From assembly GCA_016288315.1 (NCBI GenBank), contig JAEEYU010000011.1, positions 1 through 40,128 of the forward strand: 40,128 bases of DNA. Direction: 5' to 3'. Positions 6,041 through 14,286 of this stretch are shown piece by piece. A program made the position numbers and the translations under genes. The stretch comes from Clostridiaceae bacterium (lineage in GTDB: Bacteria > Bacillota > Clostridia > Oscillospirales > Acutalibacteraceae). Below the pieces are notes generated by a model. That model worked only from the letters and a program-made list of their open reading frames with translations, was not told the DNA's origin and did not search any database. Within the stretch, counting starts at the first letter, position 1; every line of letters starts with the position of its first letter.

Positions 6041-8212
6041 ATGAACTATATCAAAGCCGGTATTGAAAAGGTCAAAGAAGTCAAAACCTACTGGAACAAA
6101 CCCGCAGAGGGCAACTATATGCCTTTCAGGGAGATTATGGCATACTCGGTGGGCGGCTTCGGCGCTTATTCCATCTTCACGATGGCTCAGGCGCTCCTGC
6201 TCTCCACGACAAACGTTATTATCGGCAACACAATAGGCATTCAGCCGATGCACATGTATGTTATGTATCTTATCTCGGTCATTACAAATATTCCTCTGAC
6301 AATGGTCAGGGCGAATATGATTGACAACGTCAGATACAAGCAGGGCAAATACAGGCCGTATCTTCTGCGTATGGGCGCGCCGACTGTTGCGATATCAATG
6401 CTGTTTGTTTTCACCCCCTACACGAGAATCGACTATATCTGGCGCTGTGTGCTGATTTTTGTTTATAACTTCGGTCTGCAGTTTTTTTATAACTTCTTTT
6501 ATGATGCATACGAAAACCTTATTCACGTTCTTTCACCCAACTCGCAGGAACGCACAAATGTAACTGCGATAAAGAGCATGATTTACTCGCTTTCGCCGAC
6601 GGTTACGAACTTTATCACTCCCCTTATAGCGAGCAAGGTTGCAAACGGCAATATGTATGACCTGAAGGTTTACAGATGGCTCTACCCGTTTATTGCGGTT
6701 GTCGGCGTCGGCATGCTTATTCTTGTTTATGCGAGAACGGAAGAAAAAATCGTTATTGCAAAAACTCACCCGATGAAAATCAAATTCACCGACGCTCTGC
6801 GCGAGGTTGCCAAGAACAAGTATTTCTGGATAATCTCGCTTGCGGGCTGGCTCGGTTTTCTTGAAACCTGCACCTATGTTATTCTTCAGTGGCTTTACAA
6901 CTACGCACATCTCTGCACGCCGGAGCAGTATTCGCTTATCACTCTCATAAGAGGCACCGCCTATTCGTGGGGTATGATCCTCGCACCCTTTGCGATTAAG
7001 AGGTGGGGCAAAAAGAAGGTTCTTATTGTAACAAACATTTTCAATATCGGCTTTCTTGCGCTGGTTTATCCGCTAATGGGTTCAATCTGGACCGTGCTTA
7101 TGTGTATGTATTTCAACTCCGTCGCGGACTCGTTCATTCTTGTTCTCAACCCTGCTATTCAGTCGGATATACGCGACTTTCAGCACTACAAAAGCGGTGA
7201 GAGAATTGACGGCATGTTCGGCGCAGTTGCCATGATCGGCTCCTTTGTAACAATGGCTACGAGCTCCGTTCTGCCTGCGGTTTATGAAAAATACGGCATA
7301 TATTCAGGCAACGGCTATGAGAATATGTATGACGTACTCTACAACACCGACATTCTTTACCGTCTTGTGGGCGTGCTTGTCATTCTTTCGGCAGTGGGCG
7401 CGGCGCTTAATGTAATACCCTATTTCTTCTACGATTTAACCGAGACAAAGCAGAAAGCGATAATAAAAATCCTTAAAATCAGGGCTATGTTTGAGGATTA
7501 TGGCAACGGCGTTCTGACCGACGGGGATATGAAGAGTACAATGGAATTCATCCGCTCTTCAAAAGAAAAAATAAAAGAGGATGAAATCGACGTAAAAGCC
7601 CTCAAGAAAAATAAAGCGCCGAAAAGCGAAATCAAAGCGGCAAGAAATCACAACGAAGAAAAAGAAATCTCCGCTGCGGTAGTTGAGGAGCTGGAACGCT
7701 TCACCACCAATGAAGCAAAGCTCCGCCTTGAACGGGCAAAAGAGGTTGTTGCAAACGGCATTGAGGGAATTATCTCAATCACATCCGAATCGCTTGAAAA
7801 GGCGAAGGCGCTGCCCGCCGGAACCCGTGAAGAAAAAGAGATACGCAAAAATTCGATTGCAGATGCAAAGCTCGGTTTGCGTTCACGCAAGGCGATGGCA
7901 AAATATTATCCCGACGGCATAAGGGAGTTTGACGAGGCGGAGTTCGACGCCCTTTGCATTAAAGAAAACGAACTTGCGCAAGAGAAGGCGGACCTTCTTA
8001 AGGCAAAGGCGTCCAAGGATGAAATAAAGAGAATTACCGCCGAGCAGGCAGAGATTTCCGGGCGCATAAACGCACTCAATGAAGAGCATCAGCAGTTTGT
8101 AAGAAGCACAAGCGTTTACCACAAAGCAAAGAAGTTTATTGAGCAGGCGGAAAACTATGCAAGATTCGGCGAGCTTGACACGAAATATTCGGAAAGTCTG
8201 CAGGAGGATTAA
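6041..8212 (+). CDS. GPH-family transporter with long C-terminal coiled coil
   Basis: 723 aa, about 250 more than the normal 450-480 of GPH symporters. Residues 1-460 show the MFS_2 pattern: FREIMAYSVGGFGAYSIFTM as first segment, NMIDNVRYKQGKYRPYLLRM in the loop where GPH proteins carry Asp/Arg, and QSDIRDFQHYKSGERIDGMF near the end of the transport domain. From about 470 the chain becomes highly charged (Lys/Glu/Ala) with heptad-like spacing up to the C-terminus and should form a cytoplasmic helical or coiled-coil domain. RBS GGGAG. It is the second gene of the GH5 operon, 17 bp after it. The tail may sense or recruit something; this is inference. The tail shows no PTS EIIA motif, unlike the tail of LacS-type GPH transporters. 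Confidence 0.8.
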   Translation: MNYIKAGIEKVKEVKTYWNKPAEGNYMPFREIMAYSVGGFGAYSIFTMAQALLLSTTNVIIGNTIGIQPMHMYVMYLISVITNIPLTMVRANMIDNVRYKQGKYRPYLLRMGAPTVAISMLFVFTPYTRIDYIWRCVLIFVYNFGLQFFYNFFYDAYENLIHVLSPNSQERTNVTAIKSMIYSLSPTVTNFITPLIASKVANGNMYDLKVYRWLYPFIAVVGVGMLILVYARTEEKIVIAKTHPMKIKFTDALREVAKNKYFWIISLAGWLGFLETCTYVILQWLYNYAHLCTPEQYSLITLIRGTAYSWGMILAPFAIKRWGKKKVLIVTNIFNIGFLALVYPLMGSIWTVLMCMYFNSVADSFILVLNPAIQSDIRDFQHYKSGERIDGMFGAVAMIGSFVTMATSSVLPAVYEKYGIYSGNGYENMYDVLYNTDILYRLVGVLVILSAVGAALNVIPYFFYDLTETKQKAIIKILKIRAMFEDYGNGVLTDGDMKSTMEFIRSSKEKIKEDEIDVKALKKNKAPKSEIKAARNHNEEKEISAAVVEELERFTTNEAKLRLERAKEVVANGIEGIISITSESLEKAKALPAGTREEKEIRKNSIADAKLGLRSRKAMAKYYPDGIREFDEAEFDALCIKENELAQEKADLLKAKASKDEIKRITAEQAEISGRINALNEEHQQFVRSTSVYHKAKKFIEQAENYARFGELDTKYSESLQED

Positions 8213-8215
8213 TCT

Positions 8216-8244
8216 GTGACAATTCCGGAAAAATATGTTATAAT
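8216..8244 (+). promoter_or_regulatory. Promoter of the secreted protease gene
   Basis: GTGACA, 17-nt spacer, TATAAT. It begins just after the stop codon of the transporter gene, so the protease is transcribed separately. Confidence 0.65.
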
Positions 8245-8288
8245 ATTATATGTTAAGAATTAAAGCACTGCATCCTACGGAGGATAAA

Positions 8289-9968
8289 ATGAAAAAACTG
8301 CTATTAATTACTGCGGCCGTGCTTACTGTTCTTGTTTTTACGGTAACGGCAAACGCCGCTGTGCTGCCCGAAAGCTACAGCTCCGTTGACAAGGGGTATG
8401 TCACTCCCGTAAAAAACCAGGGTGATTACGGTGCCTGCGCCGCTTTCTCGACGGTTAGCTGCCTTGAGAGCGACTACATTATGCAGGGCTACGGCACAAA
8501 GGACAACACCGATTTTTCGGAGGCATATCTCTATTGGTTCAGCGTGAACAATGCGTGGAATGACGAAGATTCGCGCTATTACGGCGACGGTTTTGAAATT
8601 GAGGGCAACATTTTTTCACTCGGTTTAAACGAGCTTGAGCTGTTCTCATCACTCAAGACAGACACGGCAATCGCTTACGAAAAAGATTTTCCATACAGCC
8701 CCTACACCTACACAAATATGGGTGATTATTCCGAAATTGAGAGGGTAAGTTCTGGCTGTAACATAAGAATAAAGGATGTTGTGACATTTGACCTGGGTGA
8801 CAGAGATGCCGTCAAGCAGTGGGTTATGCAGCACGGCGGAGCTTCGGTCATGTTCAACTCAAACCAGTTTTTTCACGGTGACAACGGAACGGTAGCGGCA
8901 AACAAGCTGAAAATTATTTCGAACCATGCCGTTACAATAGTCGGCTGGGATGACAACTTCAAGGCACAGGGCAGGTTCAGCGAGCTTGTTATGAGCAGAC
9001 CGGGCGCCTGGCTCTGCAAAAACAGCTGGGGTCCGGACTGGGGTGACAACGGATATTTCTGGCTCCCCTACACCGACCCGTCAATCACCTCGATTATGGG
9101 ATACTCCGTTGCGGTAAACAACTCGTGCGAGAGCAAATACTCGTATAACGCTCTGCCCGACTACACCTCGCCTTCCGTTTTCCGCACCGTTTCAAAGACG
9201 GCAAACCGTTTTACCGCAGACACGGACGGTGTTATTGAAAAGGTTGCATTTTACACCTACGGCGGAAGCGACGTGAATCTGACGGTATATAAAGACAACG
9301 GCGACGGTATTCCCGACTCGGGCAAAGCTCTGGCAACTGCGGGCGGTCACTATGACACCGAGGGCTATTACACCGAAAAGCTGTCTGCTTGCGTCGGCAT
9401 AAAAGAAGGCGAAGTTTTTTATGTTGTTGCCGATTATTCGGGCGATATTCCTATAGAAAACGCAATGTCTCTCACCAACAGCAATTCGGATGAATCTTTC
9501 ATTTACACTAACGGCAGATGGGAAGACACATACGACGGTTATGCAACGGGCAACAGCGCCGTTGACGCAATAATCAGAACAAGCCACAGCTACGGTGAAA
9601 ACAGGCACAAGGACCCGACCTGCACCGCCGTCGGTTATGATATGAGAACCTGCGAAAACTGCGGAAAGGTGCAGAGAAAAGACATCCCCGCAAAGGGACA
9701 TTCCTTCGGAGAATGGGAGGAAAACGGCATTCTCGGCGAATACACGCTTTATATCAGAACCTGCTCCGAATGCGGTGAAATTGAAATAATCTGCATGGAC
9801 GAAGGCGGTAACAAGGTAAGTCTGGAGAAAGCGACAAACGAAGCGAAAAAGGAAAAAACTCCCGCAGGTATGCGCCTCAACGCATTAAATGCGGTCAATT
9901 CGGCAATCACGCTGACATCGGACATTATGAGAACGGGCCTTATGGTTATTCTCGGACAGTATCCGTAA
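8289..9968 (+). CDS. Secreted papain-like (C1A) cysteine protease with C-terminal Cys motifs
   Basis: 559 aa from the ATG with GGAGG 6 nt upstream (a longer reading lacks an RBS). Signal peptide 1-23 (cleavage after ANA). The C1A catalytic set is complete: VKNQGDYGACAAFS with Q44 and C50, SNHAVTIVGWDD with H213, and CKNSWGPDWGDNGYFW with N245. The catalytic Cys lies only about 27 residues after the signal peptide, so there is no inhibitory propeptide. Residues 290-430 look like a beta-sandwich typical of bacterial C1A proteins with a lectin-like domain. The region 440-510 contains CENCGK and CSECGE pairs, and the protein ends in a hydrophobic stretch (SDIMRTGLMVILGQYP). It is monocistronic, with its own promoter and terminator. 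Likely acts on extracellular peptides or surface proteins. Confidence 0.88.
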   Translation: MKKLLLITAAVLTVLVFTVTANAAVLPESYSSVDKGYVTPVKNQGDYGACAAFSTVSCLESDYIMQGYGTKDNTDFSEAYLYWFSVNNAWNDEDSRYYGDGFEIEGNIFSLGLNELELFSSLKTDTAIAYEKDFPYSPYTYTNMGDYSEIERVSSGCNIRIKDVVTFDLGDRDAVKQWVMQHGGASVMFNSNQFFHGDNGTVAANKLKIISNHAVTIVGWDDNFKAQGRFSELVMSRPGAWLCKNSWGPDWGDNGYFWLPYTDPSITSIMGYSVAVNNSCESKYSYNALPDYTSPSVFRTVSKTANRFTADTDGVIEKVAFYTYGGSDVNLTVYKDNGDGIPDSGKALATAGGHYDTEGYYTEKLSACVGIKEGEVFYVVADYSGDIPIENAMSLTNSNSDESFIYTNGRWEDTYDGYATGNSAVDAIIRTSHSYGENRHKDPTCTAVGYDMRTCENCGKVQRKDIPAKGHSFGEWEENGILGEYTLYIRTCSECGEIEIICMDEGGNKVSLEKATNEAKKEKTPAGMRLNALNAVNSAITLTSDIMRTGLMVILGQYP

Positions 9969-9990
9969 AACATAATAAATAAATGAATTT

Positions 9991-10024
9991 AATCTCTCCC
10001 GTAAAAAAGCGGGAGAGATTTTTT
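9991..10024 (+). terminator. Terminator after the protease gene
   Basis: AATCTCTCCCG and CGGGAGAGATT form an 11-bp stem around TAAAAAAG, followed by six T including the stem end. Confidence 0.9.
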
Positions 10025-10097
10025 GCTGTTATTAAATATTTACTTTTTTGAAATAATTTTATATAATATATTATATATTGAAAGAAGGAGCATCTTT

Positions 10098-10514
10098 ATG
10101 GAAAATTCAAAGCTTTTTCAGGTATGCGAACAGGGTTACAACTGCTCACAGGTAGATGAATACATAGCCGCGGTCAAAAAAGAATACAAAAAGCTTTACG
10201 AATACTCCAAAAAGCTTGACTCGACGGCAAAGGAACTGCGTGAGAAATCAGCCGCCGTTGTGGAGGAAAATGAGAAGCTCACACAGCAATCCGCAGAGAG
10301 AGAAAAGAAAATTCTTGAGCTTGAAACCGCACTTTCAAAGGCAAAGGGAGCGGCGGAGAAAGCGGCTGCGCCCGAACCTGCGGCGCAGGACAGAAGCGCC
10401 GAATACGAGGCACTTCTCAAGAGCGTTTCAACAATGCAGATTCTCAGCGAAGAGGTTGTGCGCGAAAACAAGGAGCTGCGCGCAAAGCTTGAAGCTATCA
10501 AAGCGGGAATATAA
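10098..10514 (+). CDS. DivIVA-like coiled-coil protein
   Basis: 138 aa from the ATG preceded by GAAGGAG. The first 40 residues (KLFQVCEQGYNCSQVDEYIA) match the DivIVA N-terminal membrane-binding/curvature domain pattern (F...GY...VD.Y/F). The rest is a long coiled coil rich in Lys, Glu and Ala with an Ala/Pro linker (about 93-103). It is the first gene of a run leading to MurD, so a role in cell-division-site or pole organisation is plausible. It is shorter than typical DivIVA (about 160-200 aa); GpsB-like or other division-scaffold functions are alternatives. The next gene continues in the same reading frame after the TAA, separated by 18 nt. Confidence 0.8.
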   Translation: MENSKLFQVCEQGYNCSQVDEYIAAVKKEYKKLYEYSKKLDSTAKELREKSAAVVEENEKLTQQSAEREKKILELETALSKAKGAAEKAAAPEPAAQDRSAEYEALLKSVSTMQILSEEVVRENKELRAKLEAIKAGI

Positions 10515-10519
10515 ACGAA

Positions 10520-10535
10520 GGGAGCGGTTCATACG
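10520..10535 (+). promoter_or_regulatory. Ribosome-binding site followed by an apparent ACG start codon
   Basis: GGGAG (10520-10524) is followed after 8 nt by ACG (10533-10535). The codons after it (DNFDFTPKSLDDLDKEFF) look fully coding and are in frame with the membrane protein to 11564. No ATG, GTG or TTG occurs in this frame before the TTG at 10629, which lacks an RBS. Confidence 0.55.
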
Positions 10536-11564
10536 GATAATTTTGATTTTACACCTAAGTCGCTTGACGACCTTGACAAAGAGTTTTTTGAGAATGTCCG
10601 CGCCCTTGACAGCGGTCTTGAGGGAGCGTTGCACGATGATTTCACATCTCCCGACGACCTTGGAATAAAAGTTTCAAAGCAGAAACAAGACACTCCCCCT
10701 GCAGTGGCGAAGGCAGAGCCGGAGCCGGAACCGGCGCCCGTGACACCCTCAAAGCCGCCCGTAAAACAGGCGGCAAACCCTCGTCCGGCCGCCGCAGACA
10801 CTCAGGCGGGAAGAGACAGTCTTCTGCCCAGGCAGATGCTGTATAAAGCGGCTCCGATGCAGGATATGCCAGAACAAAACGGAGCGCAGAGCCCTTATGT
10901 TATGCCGAAGGACTATGCCCTTTACGGCAGGGATGCCATGCGTATAAACACACCTGTTGAAGAACCTGCCGCCGAAAAAGAAGAACCGAAGCAGAGAGGA
11001 AAGGCGAAAAAGCACAATGGCGTTATAGCCGTGTCGGCCGTTCTTCTTGTGCTCACCGTTATTCTGAGCGCATTTACGGGGCTGATAAAATATTACAGCG
11101 ACAACACCGCGCGGCTGCTCGGCGGCAAGAACGTATGTGTTGTTGAGAAGAGCACGAAGAGCCCGTATCTGAGCAGAGGCGACATTGTTTTTGTAACACC
11201 GGTAAAGCCCGAAAAGCTTGAAGAAAACTCGATAGCCGCCGTGCTTGTCAAAGAAAAGGGATTTTTTGTTTACGGAATAATCACGGACCTTGAGATTGAT
11301 GAAAACGGCAAAACAACCGCAACGGTAAAGAGCGTAAACGGCAAGTCTGAGATAATGGAAAATGAAGTCAGAGCCGAACTGATACTCGGCACTGCGGACA
11401 ATTACATTCCGAAGGCGGGTTACCTTGTAAACCTGCTTAACAGCTACACCGTTGTTTGCGCCTGCGCCGCAGGTGTATTAATTCTGCTGCTGATAATAAT
11501 TCTCATCGCAGCATCAAAATCCGGAAAGAAGGCGGCGGCAGATGATAAAAGCGGCAGTATTTGA
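10533..11564 (+). CDS. SipW/S26-like membrane protein lacking recognisable catalytic residues
   Basis: 343 aa if started at the ACG codon behind GGGAG, or 311 aa from the TTG at 10629. Residues 1-60 are acidic, 60-160 are Pro/Ala/Glu-rich and disordered, one membrane helix lies at about 163-185 (VIAVSAVLLVLTVILSAF), and a second at about 304-327. Between them a small beta domain (LSRGDIVFVTPVKPEKLEEN ... IPKAGYLVNLLNSY) follows the layout of S26 signal peptidases of the SipW type: a G-D-hydrophobic strand, a turn, then iP.aG.l..l before the last helix. The SGSMEPT box with the catalytic Ser is replaced by VEKSTKSPYL, and no clear catalytic Lys or His can be assigned, so it is probably a non-enzymatic relative. 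It lies between a DivIVA-like gene and a HAD gene, whose start overlaps by 23 bp. Confidence 0.65.
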   Translation, partial: TDNFDFTPKSLDDLDKEFFENVRALDSGLEGALHDDFTSPDDLGIKVSKQKQDTPPAVAKAEPEPEPAPVTPSKPPVKQAANPRPAAADTQAGRDSLLPRQMLYKAAPMQDMPEQNGAQSPYVMPKDYALYGRDAMRINTPVEEPAAEKEEPKQRGKAKKHNGVIAVSAVLLVLTVILSAFTGLIKYYSDNTARLLGGKNVCVVEKSTKSPYLSRGDIVFVTPVKPEKLEENSIAAVLVKEKGFFVYGIITDLEIDENGKTTATVKSVNGKSEIMENEVRAELILGTADNYIPKAGYLVNLLNSYTVVCACAAGVLILLLIIILIAASKSGKKAAADDKSGSI

Positions 11565-12234
11565 CCTTGACCACACACTGTTTGACAGATATTCGACGCT
11601 TGAAATAATAGCGAAGGAATTCCGCAAATTCTTTGACATTGCAGACGGAATAACAGACGAATACATTACCGAAAAATTTATTTTTGCCGACAAGAACTTT
11701 GTTCACATCGGCTGGCCGAGAATTCACGAATATCTGATTGAGAGCGGTTTTTTCGGAACTCCCCCGACATTTGAAGAATACAGCTCGTTTCTGCTCGAGA
11801 GATTCCACCACTACGCAGTGCCGTTCCCGTTCACAAGACCGATGCTTTTAAAACTGCGCAAAGACGGCATAAAAACGGGGCTTATAACAAACGGTTCGCA
11901 CGAGCTGCAATACAAAAAGCTTGAGATGGTAGGTATAAGCGACTGTTTTGACAGCATTATTGCTACAAAGGATATAGGCGTTCACAAGCCCGAAAGAGGA
12001 CCGTTCGACATTATGGCGGCGCGTCTGCGTTTGAAAGCGGAGGAATGCCTTTACATCGGCGACAACCCGCTCAACGATGTTGAAGCGTCGCGCAGGGCGG
12101 GCTATATTCCCGTGTGGATCAAAACCACGGGAGTGTGGAGCTACCCCGATATTGAAAAGCCGGAGCTTCAGGCGGAAACGGTTGAAGAAATACCGTCAAT
12201 TATTGAAAAACTCAACAGCTCTGAAAAGGAATAG
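11542..12234 (+). CDS. HAD-superfamily hydrolase (phosphatase, class IA type)
   Basis: 230 aa. All four HAD motifs are visible: FDLDHTLFD (nucleophile D8, D10), LITNGS (motif II Thr/Ser), K in HKPERGPFD (motif III, about 149), and YIGDNPLNDVEASRRAG (motif IV). A helical cap lies between motifs I and II. It most resembles the YjjG/phosphoglycolate-phosphatase-like group; the substrate cannot be told. The start overlaps the preceding gene and its stop is 2 bp before the MurD start, so it is translationally coupled within the division/cell-wall operon. Confidence 0.85.
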   Translation: MIKAAVFDLDHTLFDRYSTLEIIAKEFRKFFDIADGITDEYITEKFIFADKNFVHIGWPRIHEYLIESGFFGTPPTFEEYSSFLLERFHHYAVPFPFTRPMLLKLRKDGIKTGLITNGSHELQYKKLEMVGISDCFDSIIATKDIGVHKPERGPFDIMAARLRLKAEECLYIGDNPLNDVEASRRAGYIPVWIKTTGVWSYPDIEKPELQAETVEEIPSIIEKLNSSEKE

Positions 12235-12236
12235 AT

Positions 12237-13580
12237 ATGGATTTCAAAGATAAGAAAGTTCTTGTAATAGGTCTTGCGAGAAGCGGTATGGCGGCGATAA
12301 AGGTGCTGCACCGTCTGGGCGCAGTAATCACGCTGTCGGAATCAAAGAGCAGGGACGAGATAAAAGAGGCCGACGACCTCGAAGCCCTCGGCGTTGAAAT
12401 CGTCAACCAGGAAATGAGCGTTTTTGAACGTGATTTTGACCTTGTTGTGAAAAACCCGGGCGTTCCGTTCCGCACACCGATGATTGAGAGACTCAACGAG
12501 CGCGGAATAAAAATCATTACGGAAATCGAGCTTGCTTTTATTGTTGCCGGGGAGCAGCACTATGTTGCAATTACCGGCACAAACGGCAAGACGACAACGA
12601 CATCTCTCGTTTATGAAATACTCAACAAGGCGTTTCCGGGCAGGGCGCACCTGTGCGGAAACATCGGAATTCCGCTTTGCGAAACGGTTCTTGAAAACAA
12701 TCTGATGGAAGAGGAAGGGCATTACATAGCCCTTGAAATCAGCAATTTTCAGTTAATAAACATTGACCGTTTCCGCCCCGAGGTTGCTACAATAATAAAT
12801 CTTACACCCGACCACGTGGATTTTATGGGCGGGCTTGAGAACTACTACAAATCAAAAACGGAGATTTACCGCAACATGGCGGAAAACGATGTTTTTATTC
12901 TCAACGCCGACGACCCCGTGCTTGCGCAGTATGTTGAAAAATACCCGGTGAAATGCAGGGTTGAAAGTTTCAGCATTGAAAATGAAAATGCGGACTGCAT
13001 AATAAAAGACGGTTTTATGATTGTAAACGGAGAGAAGGTTCTGCCGCTTGACTGCATAAAGCTTGTTGGCAGACACAACCTGCAGAACGTTATTATAGCC
13101 GTTACCGCCGCAAAGGCGCTCGGAATAGGTAATGAAACCATAGTTGACGCCGTTTCGGGTTTTGCGGGAGTTGAGCACAGAATTGAGTTTGTGCGGGAAA
13201 TTGACGGAATAAAATACTATAACGATTCAAAGGGAACAAACACCGACGCTACCGTTACTGCCCTCAAATCTTTTGACAGAGGAGTCATCCTGCTGCTCGG
13301 CGGCTTTGAGAAAGGGCTTGCGATGGACGATGTCAGACGTCACCTCGGCTGTGTCAAAAAGGTTATCGGTTTCGGCGCCTGCGGCCCTCGGCTTGTCAAA
13401 GAGCTTGTCGGCGATGACGGAATTGTAGTAACAACACTTGACGAAGCGGTTGCCGAGGCGAACAAAATTGCAAAAAGCGGAGACACCGTTCTGCTCTCGC
13501 CCACAACGAGTTCATTTGACCAATACACCTGTTTTGAAGAACGCGGAGAACATTTCAAAAAGATTGTAAATGCATTATAA
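12237..13580 (+). CDS. murD: UDP-N-acetylmuramoylalanine--D-glutamate ligase (MurD)
   Basis: 447 aa, normal MurD length. An N-terminal Rossmann-like UDP-binding domain (VLVIGLARSGMAAIKVL, 8-24) is followed by the ATP-binding loop GTNGKTTTT (114-122), then the Mur ligase motifs EISNFQL (EISSFQL in most MurD), NLTPDHVDFMGGLENYYKSK, and C-terminal YYNDSKGTNTDATVTALKSF, LLGGFEKG and LLSPTTSSFDQYTCFEERGE. It adds D-Glu to UDP-MurNAc-L-Ala in the cytoplasm. SPTTSSFDQY replaces the common SPACASFD, and DFMGG replaces DRHG, so it is a divergent member, but the residues expected for ATP and substrate binding are present. It is the last gene of the DivIVA-like operon. Confidence 0.93.
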   Translation: MDFKDKKVLVIGLARSGMAAIKVLHRLGAVITLSESKSRDEIKEADDLEALGVEIVNQEMSVFERDFDLVVKNPGVPFRTPMIERLNERGIKIITEIELAFIVAGEQHYVAITGTNGKTTTTSLVYEILNKAFPGRAHLCGNIGIPLCETVLENNLMEEEGHYIALEISNFQLINIDRFRPEVATIINLTPDHVDFMGGLENYYKSKTEIYRNMAENDVFILNADDPVLAQYVEKYPVKCRVESFSIENENADCIIKDGFMIVNGEKVLPLDCIKLVGRHNLQNVIIAVTAAKALGIGNETIVDAVSGFAGVEHRIEFVREIDGIKYYNDSKGTNTDATVTALKSFDRGVILLLGGFEKGLAMDDVRRHLGCVKKVIGFGACGPRLVKELVGDDGIVVTTLDEAVAEANKIAKSGDTVLLSPTTSSFDQYTCFEERGEHFKKIVNAL

Positions 13581-13587
13581 AAAATAT

Positions 13588-13622
13588 GGCTTGCAGGATG
13601 GCGTAAAACCTATCTGCAAGCC
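13588..13622. terminator. Bidirectional terminator between murD and the RluA-type gene
   Basis: GGCTTGCAG pairs with CTGCAAGCC (9 bp, 17-nt loop), followed by TTATTCTTTTTT on the plus strand and preceded by A-rich sequence that serves the minus strand. Confidence 0.75.
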
Positions 13623-13623
13623 G

Positions 13624-14268
13624 TTATTCTTTTTTGTTGCCGAACATATTCCAGGGCGGAATGGTAAAGTCGGGCGGATATTCAAATTCAAGCGCTTCTC
13701 CGCTGCGCGGATGGCTGAACGCGAGGCGGTATGCGTGAAGGGCGAGGTTGCCTGCGCGGCCGCCGTATTTACGGTCGCCGAAAAGAGGATGGTTTCTTGA
13801 GGAGAGCTGTGCGCGTATCTGATGGGTTCTGCCCGTGCGAAGGACAATATCAACGAGTGAAAAGCCGTTTTTTTCATCAATAACATTGTAAGAGAGTTCA
13901 GCCGTTTTTACGCCCGCTCTCTGCCTGCTGACGGCAAAAGTTTTATTCTTTTGTTTGTCGTGAAAAAGGAGGTTCTGCATTTCACCGCTTTTCTCATCAA
14001 AAACACCCTGAGCGACGGCAAGGTAGCGTTTTTTGAAACTCCACTGCTGTATCTGTCGTGACAGTTCAGCCGCAGCCTGCTTTGTTTTTGCATAAACCGT
14101 AACGCCGCCCGTTTCTTTGTCAAGGCGGTGAACCGGGAAAGGTTCTGCGCCCGTGTGAGCGGCAATCAATGAGACCATATTCGGCTTTTCGCTTTTTTCG
14201 CTGAGCACTCCCGATGGCTTTACGCAGACGATGAGAGCGTCATCTTCATATAAAACAATCATATTCAT
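13624..14268 (-). CDS. RluA-family pseudouridine synthase
   Basis: 214 aa, on the short side because there is no N-terminal S4 domain. The signature PVHRLDKETGGVTVYAKT contains the catalytic Asp (D50), and LRTGRTHQIRAQLSSRNHPL and GDRKYGG complete the family motifs. It should convert uridine to pseudouridine in rRNA or tRNA. The start is behind GGGGAAAG; an in-frame second ATG two codons later is an alternative. It converges with murD, with a bidirectional terminator between, and diverges from the tRNA-Leu promoter. Confidence 0.9.
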   Translation of the reverse strand: MNMIVLYEDDALIVCVKPSGVLSEKSEKPNMVSLIAAHTGAEPFPVHRLDKETGGVTVYAKTKQAAAELSRQIQQWSFKKRYLAVAQGVFDEKSGEMQNLLFHDKQKNKTFAVSRQRAGVKTAELSYNVIDEKNGFSLVDIVLRTGRTHQIRAQLSSRNHPLFGDRKYGGRAGNLALHAYRLAFSHPRSGEALEFEYPPDFTIPPWNMFGNKKE

Positions 14269-14286
14269 TATTCTTTCCCCGTGTGC

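Noticed and set aside
9192-9701. 169-aa minus-strand frame inside the protease gene
   Set aside because: Antisense shadow; the plus strand encodes conserved domains throughout.
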